In this document: in pieces, positions 1-8,388 of the stretch
Layout: each line of letters opens with the position of its first letter
Numbering within the stretch: the stretch's first letter is position 1
Assembly (NCBI RefSeq): GCF_900182985.1
Contig: NZ_FXUY01000001.1
Span: forward strand, 4,537,501 to 4,601,500
DNA length: 64,000 nt
Source of the DNA: Pseudomonas helmanticensis
GTDB lineage: Bacteria > Pseudomonadota > Gammaproteobacteria > Pseudomonadales > Pseudomonadaceae
Direction: 5' to 3'
Translations under genes and position numbers: made by a program
Notes under the pieces: model-generated
The model's database searches: none
What the model saw: only the letters and a program-made list of their open reading frames with translations
What the model was told of the DNA's origin: nothing

Positions 1-24
1 CTGGATTTCTACAGACAGTTGCAG

Positions 25-50
25 AAAGGGGACTTAACGTCCCCTTTTTT
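25..50. terminator. Rho-independent terminator at the left edge
   Basis: A perfect 9-bp stem (AAAGGGGAC / GTCCCCTTT) with a 5-nt loop is followed by a T run on the plus strand. It probably ends a plus-strand gene lying left of the window and may also serve the minus-strand gene that stops at 66. Confidence 0.8.
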
Positions 51-65
51 CATCCGCAAATCTCG

Positions 66-437
66 CTACGGCTTGGCCGCCACGCTTCGCACTTCAATCT
101 GGTCGAGCGTCCCTTCCACCATCAATCTCACCCCGTCCGCCATTCTGCTCAGGGCCAGTGCCACCGAGCGGCGGGAGCCGTGGAGGTCGTCGGCGAGGTC
201 GCAGGCGATGACGCTGATGGACAGAAGGTCTTCGGAGGCGTTGGCCATGAGGGCTTCGGCGTCGGTGCCGGGGGAGAGGCTGAAGAGGCCGGTTTCGCGT
301 TTGGGGTGCGGTTCGATGGGCGGTTTGAAGTGGTGGTCGAGGGCGCGTTCGGCGGCTTCGTGGAATTTCTTTGATTCCAGGGATTCGTAGGGCGATATGT
401 CTGGGGTTTCGGGGGGATTGGGTGTTGGTTTGATCAT
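66..437 (-). CDS. Small DUF6124-type (DUF3077-like) protein
   Basis: This is a 123-residue protein of unknown function. It opens with MIKPTPNPPE and continues with KKFHEAAERALDHHF. From memory, both match a family of small Pseudomonas-restricted proteins, now named DUF6124, that often occur as several paralogs per genome. There is no signal peptide, membrane segment or obvious catalytic motif. The C-terminal half looks helical. The ATG at 437 was chosen because the family starts there. The frame stays open upstream to 668, but that stretch is a folded leader without family similarity. The ribosome binding site is weak (ACTCGGAAAATACCT before ATG), so translation may depend on the leader structure. 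The family assignment is from recalled sequence, not a search. Confidence 0.7.
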   Translation of the reverse strand: MIKPTPNPPETPDISPYESLESKKFHEAAERALDHHFKPPIEPHPKRETGLFSLSPGTDAEALMANASEDLLSISVIACDLADDLHGSRRSVALALSRMADGVRLMVEGTLDQIEVRSVAAKP

Positions 438-680
438 AGGTATTTTCCGAGTTATGGAGCCAACACCGTTTCGCTTGCTTCGAAAGGGTGGCAGCTGTGT
501 ATAGGTGTGCAAGACCGGACTCGGAAACCGGCAGACCCGAAGGCCTCCCATACACAGCCGCCATAACAGTTCGCGAGCATAGGAAAACACTCGGCGAATA
601 GCCATAACTGAATGCATGACGAGTCTGGACTTGCACGTCCGTATCACCGATTTTGCGGCGACCCACAAAGCCTATCCCCA
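438..680 (-). promoter_or_regulatory. Long structured 5' leader of the DUF6124-type gene
   Basis: On the minus strand this non-coding stretch can fold extensively. A long hairpin pairs 547-562 with 490-505: 14 pairs and two A-C mismatches, including the run GCTGTGTAT / ATACACAGC. It carries an inner GC-rich arm with two CCGG elements. A small hairpin pairs 469-473 with 481-485 (TTTCG/CGAAA). A 7-bp helix, GTTATGG (561-567) with CCATAAC (451-457), could close the whole unit 13 nt before the start codon. It competes with the outer two pairs of the long hairpin. Weak open frames cross the region in two phases. The role as a cis-acting RNA is inferred. Confidence 0.45.
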
Positions 681-750
681 CCGTACCAACCCGCCTAGTT
701 CATGGACAGCACCGCACTTTGCAGGAAATTTCCCATAGATTCGCGGGGCG

Positions 751-832
751 GAAGATCAAAAGATCGCAGGCTTCGCCAGCTCCTACAGGGATGTGTTTCA
801 ACAGGTGTAGGACGTTGCCTGCGGAATCGTGA
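751..832. repeat. REP-like repeat, family A (one arm degenerate)
   Basis: The first arm, AAAGATCGCAGGCTTCGCC...AGCTCCTACAG, is one side of a hairpin repeat found many times in this window. The second arm (806-832, GTAGGACGTTGCCTGCGGAA) is a decayed inverted copy. Otherwise the 438-952 gap holds only the leader above and a short promoter-sized stretch before the gene at 953. Confidence 0.75.
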
Positions 833-952
833 CTTGGCGGTCATCGTGCGGGAAATGGTCTGCATCCTCTTCCAACAGTGTCAGATACTGGCGTTATCGT
901 CCGAATCCCTTACACTGCCTCGGCCGTTCATTTTCCTTTTGAGGCTGTGCGC

Positions 953-1336
953 ATGAAATTTCGTTTTCTTCTGTGGATGATGGGTTTGTTGATGGGTAAG
1001 GCCAGCCGGACAAATCCTGCGTTCCAACAGCAGTTGGGTGACAAGGATCTGGTGTTTCAGCTGCAGACGCTGGATGGGAAAGTGGCGCGGCATTTCGTGG
1101 TCAAGGATCAGCGCATCACCAGCAAGTCTGGCGTGGTGGCGGAGCCGGCGTTTGCGATTGCGTTTAAAGATGCCGGTTATGGCTTTGCCACGATGCAGGC
1201 GAAGAACAAGCAGTTGGCGTTTATGCAGGGGATTCAGGACAAGTCGATCCAGCTCAAGGGCAATCCGGCGCTGGTGATGTGGTTTCAAGGGTTGATGAAG
1301 TATTTGGTGCCGAGGAAGGCTAAGCCTAAGGTTTGA
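953..1336 (+). CDS. SCP2-like small protein
   Basis: This 127-residue protein has a hydrophobic N-terminus (MKFRFLLWMMGLLMG) that could be an anchor. The rest resembles a sterol-carrier-protein-2 fold: a central 'AFAIAFKDAGYGF' strand and a C-terminal 'IQLKGNPALVMWFQGL', which is the usual 'kikGd..la..l..l' SCP2 ending. No enzyme motif is visible. The ATG at 953 has GAGG 8 nt upstream. The frame is open from 878, but that extension reads like promoter sequence. It lies upstream of the HDOD-recG-oxyR block, and from memory P. aeruginosa has a similar gene in this position. A lipid-binding role would be an inference from the fold only. Confidence 0.65.
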   Translation: MKFRFLLWMMGLLMGKASRTNPAFQQQLGDKDLVFQLQTLDGKVARHFVVKDQRITSKSGVVAEPAFAIAFKDAGYGFATMQAKNKQLAFMQGIQDKSIQLKGNPALVMWFQGLMKYLVPRKAKPKV

Positions 1337-1342
1337 GCCTTT

Positions 1343-1394
1343 GGTGACGCGGAGCGTCACGGGATGCATTCCCACGCGGAGCGTGGGAACGATC
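1343..1394. repeat. REP-like repeat, family C
   Basis: It contains GACGCGGAGCGTC followed by CCCACGCGGAGCGTGGGAAC, two short palindromes in tandem. The same unit recurs near 39.0 kb and 41.0 kb. It lies just after the stop at 1336 and may help terminate transcription. Confidence 0.75.
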
Positions 1395-1424
1395 AGGGGC
1401 GGTCTGGTAGACCGAGCTGGATTC

Positions 1425-1493
1425 TTCGCGAGCAAGCTCGCTCCCACAGGAGGTCACCTAAACCTTGTAGGAGTGAGCCTGTTCGCGATTGCG
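1425..1493. repeat. REP-like repeat pair, family B
   Basis: Two inverted arms are present, TCGCGAGCAAGCTCGCTCCC and GTAGGAGTGAGCCTGTTCGC. They are separated by about 20 nt and lie directly downstream of the HDOD gene, which stops at 1495. The same family recurs near 9.4, 27.3 and 29.5 kb. Confidence 0.75.
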
Positions 1494-1494
1494 T

Positions 1495-2895
1495 TTAGGC
1501 CTGGCTGAATTGCGAGGCCAGTTCGCGTAGCAGGACTTCGGCTTCGAGGACTTTGCTGACGACGTCGTTGGCTTTGTCGCGGCTCAGGCCGACGCGGTCG
1601 AGCAGGGCGTCGGGGATGTCTTCGTCGGGGCCGGAGCCGATGCCGCGGCTGCGCAGCAGGCGTACGGCCAGGCAGACGAGGTTCGGGTATTCGGCGTAGG
1701 CGCCGTCGTAGCTTGGGTCGTGCTGGAAGCGCAGGGCGGTGGCCAGCTCGTCCGGCATGTCCCAGTAGCGCATCAGCCACGAGCCGATCTGTTCGCGGCT
1801 GATACCCAGCAGGTGTTGCTCGATGTAGCTGTGGCACAGGTGCGGGTTGACCTCCAGGTGGCGGCAGATCAGCGAGAAGTGCGGCGGGAACACGTGGGCC
1901 AGCAGCAGATAACCAAAGTTGTGCAGCAGACCGGCCAAGTAAGTCAGGCCGGCTTCCGGGCGCTGAGCGCGTGGCATGGCGCGGGTCAGGCCTTCGATGA
2001 CGGCGGCAGTGTAGATCGACTGCTGCCAGTACGGCGTGGTGTGTTGCGGGTGGTCTTTCGGCAGGCTCAGGGTCTTGCCGAGGGCCAGGCCGAGCGCGAG
2101 GTTGATCACCAGATCGAAACCGAGCACACGGACGATCGCGTCTTCCACCGAACGAATCTTGCCCGGCGAAGCGTAGTACGGCGATGCCGCCCAGCTCACT
2201 ACTTGGGCAGCCAGCGCCGGGTCGGTTTCGACCACGCCGGTGATGTCGTCGATGGTGGCGTTGGGGTCTACGCGCAGCTTGATGATTTTTTGCGCGGTTT
2301 CAGCCAGCGGCGGAATCTCGATAGTCGCTTCCAGACGCTGCTGAATGCGCCGCGCGGTGAACGCTTGCACGGCCTGGGTGATTTCCTCGCGGTCATCGTC
2401 CGGGCGGTCGAGGTTCGGGCGGATGCTGTTCAGGGCTTCGCCGAAGTTGGCGGCGCTGGCCTTGGTCAGCATGGTCTTGAAGTCTTCGCTGGCGATTTCC
2501 AGCAGCAGGCCCGGCTCGCCGGAGTTGATCAGCAACTTCGGTTCGCGCAGCAGGCTTTCTTCATACAGGCACGGCGAACTGGTCAGCGCCGGCAGGCCCG
2601 GCAGCAGGCTCAGGCTGTGTTTGCCGAGCATCTTTTCCAGGCGTTCGGTCGACACGGCGGTCAGGCGCCGGCCAGTCAGTTCGGCGAGGCGATTGAGGTC
2701 GAGCAATTGGCTCTGCGGAAACAGCACCATCAGCGCGCCGACGGCGTCGTCCAGCAACACGGCTTGTACCTTGCGCGAAGCATTGAGGCCGTGGTGGTCG
2801 AGCACTTCTTCGTAGGCGATCCCGAGTTTGCCTAGCAGCAGCCGAATGACAGACGGCGCGTGCGGGGATTCGGGGGCGAGAGCGGCTTCGGTCAT
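1495..2895 (-). CDS. YbaK-like/HDOD domain fusion protein
   Basis: This 466-residue protein has two parts. Residues about 15-160 resemble the YbaK/ProX aminoacyl-tRNA deacylase fold ('KVQAVLLDDAVGALMVLFP', 'LLINSGEPGLLLEI'). Residues about 190-400 form an HDOD domain ('IPPLAETAQKIIKLRVDPNA', 'VETDPALAAQVVSWA', 'VEDAIVRVLGFD', 'LLHNFGYLLLAHVFP'). HDOD domains are HD-like signalling modules that usually lack nuclease activity, and here the HD pair is replaced by HN. No secretion signal is seen, so it should be cytoplasmic. The ATG at 2895 is preferred over a TTG at 2919. It lies downstream of recG on the same strand with a gap of about 80 nt. The fusion is known in pseudomonads but its cellular role is not clear. 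Confidence 0.75.
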   Translation of the reverse strand: MTEAALAPESPHAPSVIRLLLGKLGIAYEEVLDHHGLNASRKVQAVLLDDAVGALMVLFPQSQLLDLNRLAELTGRRLTAVSTERLEKMLGKHSLSLLPGLPALTSSPCLYEESLLREPKLLINSGEPGLLLEIASEDFKTMLTKASAANFGEALNSIRPNLDRPDDDREEITQAVQAFTARRIQQRLEATIEIPPLAETAQKIIKLRVDPNATIDDITGVVETDPALAAQVVSWAASPYYASPGKIRSVEDAIVRVLGFDLVINLALGLALGKTLSLPKDHPQHTTPYWQQSIYTAAVIEGLTRAMPRAQRPEAGLTYLAGLLHNFGYLLLAHVFPPHFSLICRHLEVNPHLCHSYIEQHLLGISREQIGSWLMRYWDMPDELATALRFQHDPSYDGAYAEYPNLVCLAVRLLRSRGIGSGPDEDIPDALLDRVGLSRDKANDVVSKVLEAEVLLRELASQFSQA

Positions 2896-2974
2896 GATCT
2901 GTATCCGTTTTTGAAACAATGGCAGGAGTATAACCAGCTTGGTCGGAACGATCTGTCAGAAACTGCGACGGTGC

Positions 2975-5050
2975 TCACACTTGGCCGTATTGCTGCCCGT
3001 GGCGCAACCAGCGATCGAGTAACGGGCTGACGTGGGTTGGCCAGCGTTCCAGCAAGGCTTGTGCGGCGTCGCGTACGGCGGTTAACAAGTCGGCGTCGCG
3101 CATCAGGTCGGCGACTTTGAATTGCAGCAGACCGGTCTGGCGGGTGCCGAGCATTTCGCCGGGGCCGCGCAATTCGAGGTCTTTTTCGGCGATGACGAAA
3201 CCGTCGTTGGTCTCACGCATGATGCCAAGACGCTGACGACCGATCTGCGACAGCGGCGGATGGTAAAGCAGCACGCAATGGCTGGCGGCGCTGCCCCGGC
3301 CGACCCGACCACGCAACTGGTGCAGTTGCGCGAGGCCCAGACGCTCGGGGTTTTCGATGATCATCAGGCTGGCGTTGGGCACGTCGACGCCGACTTCGAT
3401 CACTGTGGTGGCGACCAGCAGTTGCAGGTTGCCAGCCTTGAATTCGGCCATGACGGCGGCCTTCTCGACGGGCTTCATGCGCCCGTGGATCAGGCCGACT
3501 TTCAATTCGCCGAGGGCGAGGGTGAGGTCTTCGAAGGTGGTTTCGGCTGCCTGACAGGTCAGCTCTTCCGACTCTTCAATCAGCGTGCACACCCAATAGG
3601 CCTGACGGCCCTCGGCGCAGGCACCGCGCACCCGTTCGATGACTTCGACGCGGCGGGTGTCGGTGACCAGCACGGTATTGACCGGGGTTCGACCGGGCGG
3701 CAGTTCGTCGAGGATCGAGGTGTCGAGGTCGGCGTAGGCGCTCATCGCCAGGGTGCGGGGAATCGGCGTGGCGGTCATGATCAGTTGATGCGGGCACATG
3801 CGCCCGCCGACGCCTTTCTGTCGCAGCGCCAGACGCTGTTGCACGCCGAAGCGGTGCTGTTCGTCGATGATCACCAGCGCCAGATTCTTGAACTGTACTT
3901 CGTCTTGGAACAGCGCGTGGGTGCCGACCACCATCGGCGTACCGCTGGCGATCTGCTCCAGCGCGGCGACGCGGTTCTTGCCTTTGAGCTTGCCGGCCAG
4001 CCACGCCACTTCAATGCCCAGCGGTTCGAGCCAGCGCTTGAAAGTGATGAAATGTTGTTCGGCGAGGATCTCGGTCGGCGCCATCAGCGCGACTTGATAA
4101 CCGGCCTCCAGCGCTTGCAACGCGGCGAGGGCAGCAACCACAGTTTTACCCGCGCCCACGTCGCCCTGAATCAGCCGCAGCATCGGCTCGTGCTGGCTGA
4201 GGTCGTAGGCGATTTCGTTGCCAACGCGTTGCTGGGCGCCGGTCGGGTTGAAGCCGAGGTTGGCCAGGTATTTTGGCGGCAGCTTCTTGGCTTTCGGCAT
4301 CGCTGGCGCGCGCAACGAACGCATGCTTTCCCGCAGACGTTGTTGCGACAACTGATGGGTCAGCAGTTCTTCGAAGGCGAGGCGATGCTGCGCCCAGTGA
4401 TGGCCGAGGGCGAGTTCGTCGACATCGGCATCGGCGGGCGGGTTATGCAGGTAGCGGATCGCGTCGGCCAGTGGCGCCAGTTGATAGTCGCGCGCCAGTT
4501 CAGTCGGCAGCCAGTCGGGCAGGGTATCGGGCTTGAGCAGGGTCAGCGTCTGCATACACAACTGGCGCAGGCGCTGTTGCGTCAGGCCTTCGGTGAGCGG
4601 ATAGACCGGGGTCAGGGTTTCATCCACTGGCGGCGGTTCGTCACCGGTAATGGCGCGGTATTCCGGGTGGTAGATTTCCAGGCCTGACGCGCCGGGCCGG
4701 GCTTCGCCGTAGCAGCGCACCCGCGTGCCGCGCTTGAGGCCTTCTTTCTGCGCGTTGCTGAAATGATAGAAGCGCAGGCTCAGACCACCGGTGCCGTCCT
4801 GCAAGCGCACGACGAGGCTGCGGCGGCGGCCCATGACCACGTCGGCGCCGCTGACGGTGCCTTCGACCACGGCGTCCTGTCCCGGCCGCAACGCACCGAT
4901 CGGCACCACGCGGGTGCGATCCTGATAGCGCAGCGGCAGGTGGAACAGCACGTCCTGAAGATTCTCCAGACCGACCTTGGCCAATTTCTCGGCCATGGCT
5001 TCGCCGACACCCTTGAGTGCCGTCACCGACACTTGCGACAGCTCAGTCAT
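2975..5050 (-). CDS. recG: ATP-dependent DNA helicase RecG
   Basis: This 691-residue protein is the branch-migrating helicase that remodels stalled replication forks and Holliday junctions. The N-terminal wedge/OB region covers about residues 1-150. The superfamily 2 helicase core follows, with Walker A GDVGAGKT (296-303), motif II DEQHRFG, motif III TATPIPRTL, and the C-terminal QLRGRVGRG. The length is normal for the family. The start at 5050 lies 9 nt after the oxyR stop, so the two are probably co-transcribed, an arrangement known in Pseudomonas. Nothing essential appears to be missing. Confidence 0.97.
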   Translation of the reverse strand: MTELSQVSVTALKGVGEAMAEKLAKVGLENLQDVLFHLPLRYQDRTRVVPIGALRPGQDAVVEGTVSGADVVMGRRRSLVVRLQDGTGGLSLRFYHFSNAQKEGLKRGTRVRCYGEARPGASGLEIYHPEYRAITGDEPPPVDETLTPVYPLTEGLTQQRLRQLCMQTLTLLKPDTLPDWLPTELARDYQLAPLADAIRYLHNPPADADVDELALGHHWAQHRLAFEELLTHQLSQQRLRESMRSLRAPAMPKAKKLPPKYLANLGFNPTGAQQRVGNEIAYDLSQHEPMLRLIQGDVGAGKTVVAALAALQALEAGYQVALMAPTEILAEQHFITFKRWLEPLGIEVAWLAGKLKGKNRVAALEQIASGTPMVVGTHALFQDEVQFKNLALVIIDEQHRFGVQQRLALRQKGVGGRMCPHQLIMTATPIPRTLAMSAYADLDTSILDELPPGRTPVNTVLVTDTRRVEVIERVRGACAEGRQAYWVCTLIEESEELTCQAAETTFEDLTLALGELKVGLIHGRMKPVEKAAVMAEFKAGNLQLLVATTVIEVGVDVPNASLMIIENPERLGLAQLHQLRGRVGRGSAASHCVLLYHPPLSQIGRQRLGIMRETNDGFVIAEKDLELRGPGEMLGTRQTGLLQFKVADLMRDADLLTAVRDAAQALLERWPTHVSPLLDRWLRHGQQYGQV

Positions 5051-5059
5051 GACGCTCGC

Positions 5060-5989
5060 TTAACCGGCTGTAACCGGTGCCGCTGGCTTGGCCACCGAGC
5101 ACAGGCGAATGGAGTCGGCGAGGATCTCGATGGCTTTCGGCCGTGGGAAGCTTGCGCGCCAGGCGATGGCCACGGTGCGGAATGGCACCGGCGGCGACAG
5201 CGGGCGCACTTCGATCACGCCGGGAGCGTAGTGATGGCTGTCGACGGCCGACAACGGCAGGATCGAGATGCCCAGACCGGAGGCGACCATGTGGCGGATG
5301 GTTTCCAGCGAGCTGGATTCGACCGTGGTGTGCTTGGCGGCGTCGTGGCCCTTGGTCAGGGTCGGGCAGGCTTCGAGAACCTGGTCGCGGAAGCAGTGGC
5401 CTTCGCCGAGCAGCAGCAGGCTCTTGTCGTTGAGCAGGCCGGCGTCGATGGTGTCTTTTTGCGTCCACGGGTGCTGGGCCGGCATCAAGACGTAGAACGG
5501 CTCGTCGTAGAGCGGCAGGGTCAGCACGTCAGCTTCGTTGAACGGCAGGGCGATGATGATCGCGTCGAGTTCGCCGTTGCGCAGTTTGTCGCGCAGCACG
5601 TGGGTGAAGTTTTCTTCGATGTACAACGGCATCTGCGGGGCGACCCGGTGCAGTTGTGGAATCAGGTGCGGGAACAGGTACGGGCCGACGGTGTAGATCG
5701 CGCCGACTTTCAGCGGCGCGGTCAGCTGGTTTTTGCCGGCCTGGGCCAGTTCGCGGATGCCTTGAGCCTGCTCGAGGACTTTCTGCGCCTGGGCGACGAT
5801 GCCTTCGCCGACCGGGGTCAGGCGCACGGCGCTTTTGCTGCGCTCGAAAATCAGCACACCGAGTTCGTCTTCAAGCTTTTTCACGCCCACCGACAGGGTC
5901 GGCTGGCTGACGTGGCAACGTTCGGCGGCGTGGCCGAAATGCTGCTCTTGGGCGAGGGTAACGATGTAGCGTAATTCTGTGAGGGTCAT
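5060..5989 (-). CDS. oxyR: Hydrogen-peroxide sensor OxyR (LysR family)
   Basis: This 309-residue LysR-type regulator has a winged helix-turn-helix at residues 1-60 (HFGHAAERCHVSQPTLS). The effector domain carries the two redox cysteines of OxyR at exactly C199 and C208 (GEGHCFRDQVLEACP). Oxidation of this pair to a disulfide by peroxide makes OxyR activate catalase, alkyl hydroperoxide reductase and related genes. The start at 5989 gives the canonical MTLTELRYIV N-terminus. It heads the oxyR-recG unit. Its promoter must lie in 5990-6083, between it and a REP-like repeat. Confidence 0.96.
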   Translation of the reverse strand: MTLTELRYIVTLAQEQHFGHAAERCHVSQPTLSVGVKKLEDELGVLIFERSKSAVRLTPVGEGIVAQAQKVLEQAQGIRELAQAGKNQLTAPLKVGAIYTVGPYLFPHLIPQLHRVAPQMPLYIEENFTHVLRDKLRNGELDAIIIALPFNEADVLTLPLYDEPFYVLMPAQHPWTQKDTIDAGLLNDKSLLLLGEGHCFRDQVLEACPTLTKGHDAAKHTTVESSSLETIRHMVASGLGISILPLSAVDSHHYAPGVIEVRPLSPPVPFRTVAIAWRASFPRPKAIEILADSIRLCSVAKPAAPVTAG

Positions 5990-6083
5990 AGCAAGCGTCC
6001 ATGAAGATGCGGGCCAAGCATACCGGCTGCAATCGATAGACGCACGTTATCAGAGTGAGTGTGGAATGCGACCGAGGCAAAAA

Positions 6084-6167
6084 GCAAAAGATCGCAGCCT
6101 TCGGCAGCTCCTACAGGGAAATGCATTCCAATGTAGGAGCTGCCGAAGGCTGCGATCTTTTGATCTT
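6084..6167. repeat. REP-like repeat pair, family A
   Basis: Inverted arms AAAGATCGCAGCCTTCGGCA and TGCCGAAGGCTGCGATCTTT are joined by a short spacer (AGGGAAATGCATTCCAATG). A hairpin of more than 30 bp is possible. It lies 5 nt beyond the tonB stop and may act as its terminator. Confidence 0.85.
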
Positions 6168-6172
6168 GCTAT

Positions 6173-6922
6173 TTAACGGCGGCGTTTCTCGAGGGAGTAA
6201 ACAAACGGCGCAACAATTTCGATCGAGCCATTGGTCAACATGTCGGCCGGTGGCTTGGGCAGCGGTTGGGCGCGGCGGATCATTTCCAGGGTGGCCCGGT
6301 CCAGATCGGCGTTGCCAGAACGGCCCACCAGTTCGAACGACAACACGTTACCTTCGGCATCCACCACGAAGCGCAAGCGGTTCAAGCCTTCTTTGCCACG
6401 CATCTGTGCACTTTGCGGGTACTTTTTGTACTTCGCCAAATGCGCGAGCAGAGTGCCTTGCCAACTGGCTTTGGCCGCTACCTGTGCCGGTGACGGGCCC
6501 GGTGCAGGTTGCGCGGATTTCTCCGACGGGGCCTGAGCCTGTTGGGTTTCAGCCGGTTTTTCCTCGGAAGGTTTCTCCTTCACCGGTTGCGGCTTCTCGA
6601 CCGGTTTTGGCGGTTGAGGTTTTGGCTTCGGCTTCGGTTTGGGCTTCGGCACGGCAATTTCGGCCTTGGGTGCTTCGGCCAGTTTCGGAATCGGCAGCTC
6701 TTCGACCGGAGCCGGCGGCTGCGGCGGGGTGACGACTTTCGGCGGTGCCGGCGGTGGCGGTGCCGGAACCGGTGCCAGCTCGACCATCATTGCCTGCGGT
6801 GGCAATTCGATGGGCGGGCGGGCGGTCCAGTTCAGCGCCAGCGCGATGGCCAGCGCGTGAACGCCCAGCACCACGGCCAGGCTCCCGCCGTAACGCGTCA
6901 GCTTATGGCGCGTCTTGATCAT
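6173..6922 (-). CDS. tonB: Energy transducer TonB
   Basis: This 249-residue protein couples the inner-membrane proton gradient to TonB-dependent outer-membrane receptors. It has an N-terminal transmembrane anchor (about residues 12-32). A long periplasm-spanning Pro-rich region follows (about 34-125), with a (PK) repeat run near 92-101. The C-terminal TonB domain has the YP motif (AKYKKYPQSA, about 164-172) and 'GNVLSFELVGRSGNADLDRA'. The start overlaps the end of exbD by 4 nt (ATGA), which indicates translational coupling in an exbB-exbD-tonB operon. No terminator is seen other than the adjacent repeat. Confidence 0.95.
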   Translation of the reverse strand: MIKTRHKLTRYGGSLAVVLGVHALAIALALNWTARPPIELPPQAMMVELAPVPAPPPPAPPKVVTPPQPPAPVEELPIPKLAEAPKAEIAVPKPKPKPKPKPQPPKPVEKPQPVKEKPSEEKPAETQQAQAPSEKSAQPAPGPSPAQVAAKASWQGTLLAHLAKYKKYPQSAQMRGKEGLNRLRFVVDAEGNVLSFELVGRSGNADLDRATLEMIRRAQPLPKPPADMLTNGSIEIVAPFVYSLEKRRR

Positions 6923-7347
6923 TTCTTGGCTGCCGTCTCAAGTCCGACCAGGCCGACCTTCAGGTAACCGGCGCCGCGCAGTTTGTCCATCACGCTCATC
7001 AGGTCGCCGTAATCCACGCCTTTATCGGCCTGGAAGAAGATCGTGGTGTCTTTCTTGCCGTGAGTCTTGGCGTCGAGGAAGGCGCCGAGGGTTTCTGGCG
7101 TCACTTCGTCTTCGCCGATGAACAGGCGCTGATCAGCTTTTACGCTGAGGAACACCGGTTTCTCCGGCCGCGGCGCCGGTTTGGCGGTCGAGGCAGGCAG
7201 GTCGACTTTGATATCCACAGTGGCCAACGGAGCAGCCACCATGAAGATGATCAACAGCACCAGCATCACGTCGATGAACGGCGTGACGTTGATTTCGTGG
7301 TTCTCGGCCAGATCGTCGTCTGCGCCTTCTTTCAAATGCAGGCCCAT
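6919..7347 (-). CDS. exbD: Biopolymer transport protein ExbD
   Basis: This 142-residue partner of ExbB in the TonB proton-driven motor has one transmembrane helix at about residues 21-43. The helix carries the essential membrane aspartate (Asp26 in NVTPFIDVMLVLLIIF). The C-terminal periplasmic domain ends in 'YGDLMSVMDKLRGAGYLKVG', typical of ExbD/TolR proteins. It begins 6 nt after the exbB stop and overlaps tonB by 4 nt. TolR is the alternative paralog, but the neighbouring tonB settles the name. Confidence 0.95.
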   Translation of the reverse strand: MGLHLKEGADDDLAENHEINVTPFIDVMLVLLIIFMVAAPLATVDIKVDLPASTAKPAPRPEKPVFLSVKADQRLFIGEDEVTPETLGAFLDAKTHGKKDTTIFFQADKGVDYGDLMSVMDKLRGAGYLKVGLVGLETAAKK

Positions 7348-7353
7348 GGCCGA

Positions 7354-8307
7354 TTACCCCACTTTGACCATGTGCGGCTGCGAGCTGCGCTCAGGCTGGT
7401 GGTCGAGGTCGCGGCTGACCAGCAGCAGAACTTCTGCCGATGCGTCGGAAACCTGCGCCTTGTAACCGGCGATGGAGCGGGCGAACACGTTGTAGATCAC
7501 CACGGCTGGAATCGCTGCAACCAGACCCAGTGCGGTGGCCAGCAGTGCTTCAGCAATACCTGGCGCGACAACGGCAAGGTTGGTGGTCTGGGTTTTGGCG
7601 ATGCCGATGAAGGAGTTCATGATGCCCCAGACGGTACCGAACAGACCGACGAACGGCGCGGTCGAACCGATGGTCGCGAGCACGCCGGTGCCGCTGCTCA
7701 TGTTGCGGCCACAGGCTGCAACCAGGCGCTCGAGACGGAAGCTGACGCGTTCCTTGATGCCTTCTTTCTCACGGCTGTTGACCGACAGGCGCATCTCTTC
7801 GAGCGCGTCGTGCACCAGCAGGTTGGCGAGGGTGCCTTCCTTGCCTGCGGTGGCGCTGGCTTCTTTAAGGGTGGTAGCTTTTTTCAGCGCAGCGATTTCA
7901 CCACGCAGACGACGCTTGGCGCCGATCAGCTCGAAGCCTTTGGCGATCCAGATGGTCCAGGTGATGATCGACGCGATGGCCAGACCGATCATCACGATTT
8001 TCACGATGATGTCGGCGTTCTGGTACATGCCCCATGGCGACAGGTCGTGGGCCATGCCCAGGCTGTTGTCGGCTTCGAGGACTTCAGGCACATCGGCAGC
8101 GTCGACGGCTTGCACCGGATCGGTGGCGGCCGGGGTAGCAGGAGCGGCGGCTGGTGCGCTTTGCTCGGTGGCGGCTGGCGTTGCAGGTGCCTGAGCGTCG
8201 GCAAAAGCGGCAGTCGGTGCCAGCATCAGGCTGAGCAACAGAGCCGCCACCGCGCTCCAGGCGCGAGGTCGTTTGGTTGGCGAAGCGGGGAATTGATTAC
8301 GTGTCAT
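7354..8307 (-). CDS. exbB: TonB-system motor protein ExbB
   Basis: This 317-residue MotA/TolQ/ExbB-family proton channel has a cleavable signal peptide (to about AAFADA) and an Ala/Pro-rich periplasmic stretch, an N-terminal extension typical of pseudomonad ExbB. The channel domain follows, with three transmembrane segments: about 'IVKIVMIGLAIASIITW', 'ATIGSTAPFVGLFGTVWGIM' and 'LLATALGLVAAIPAVVIYN'. The signature 'APFVGLFGTVWGIMNSF' is intact. The ATG at 8307 gives the expected signal peptide. The frame runs open far upstream to 9420, but that part is antisense to the next gene. A Fur-like site upstream suggests iron control. Confidence 0.94.
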   Translation of the reverse strand: MTRNQFPASPTKRPRAWSAVAALLLSLMLAPTAAFADAQAPATPAATEQSAPAAAPATPAATDPVQAVDAADVPEVLEADNSLGMAHDLSPWGMYQNADIIVKIVMIGLAIASIITWTIWIAKGFELIGAKRRLRGEIAALKKATTLKEASATAGKEGTLANLLVHDALEEMRLSVNSREKEGIKERVSFRLERLVAACGRNMSSGTGVLATIGSTAPFVGLFGTVWGIMNSFIGIAKTQTTNLAVVAPGIAEALLATALGLVAAIPAVVIYNVFARSIAGYKAQVSDASAEVLLLVSRDLDHQPERSSQPHMVKVG

Positions 8308-8388
8308 GCTGGCCGGACCTGAGATAGAAAAACGTTTAGTGCTCTTCCAGGCCTCGTGAGGCCGAGAGCAAAAGTGGCCTGCATTATT

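Noticed and set aside
94..681. Arg/Pro-rich 195-codon frame on the minus strand
   Set aside because: It runs through the folded leader and out of phase through the DUF6124-type gene. Its Arg/Pro-rich composition is a shadow signature.
3122..4687. Long open frame (521 codons) on the plus strand
   Set aside because: It is fully antisense to recG, whose helicase motifs are intact. Its residue make-up (many His, Gln, Asp and Arg without motifs) is what antisense reading of GC-rich Pseudomonas genes gives.
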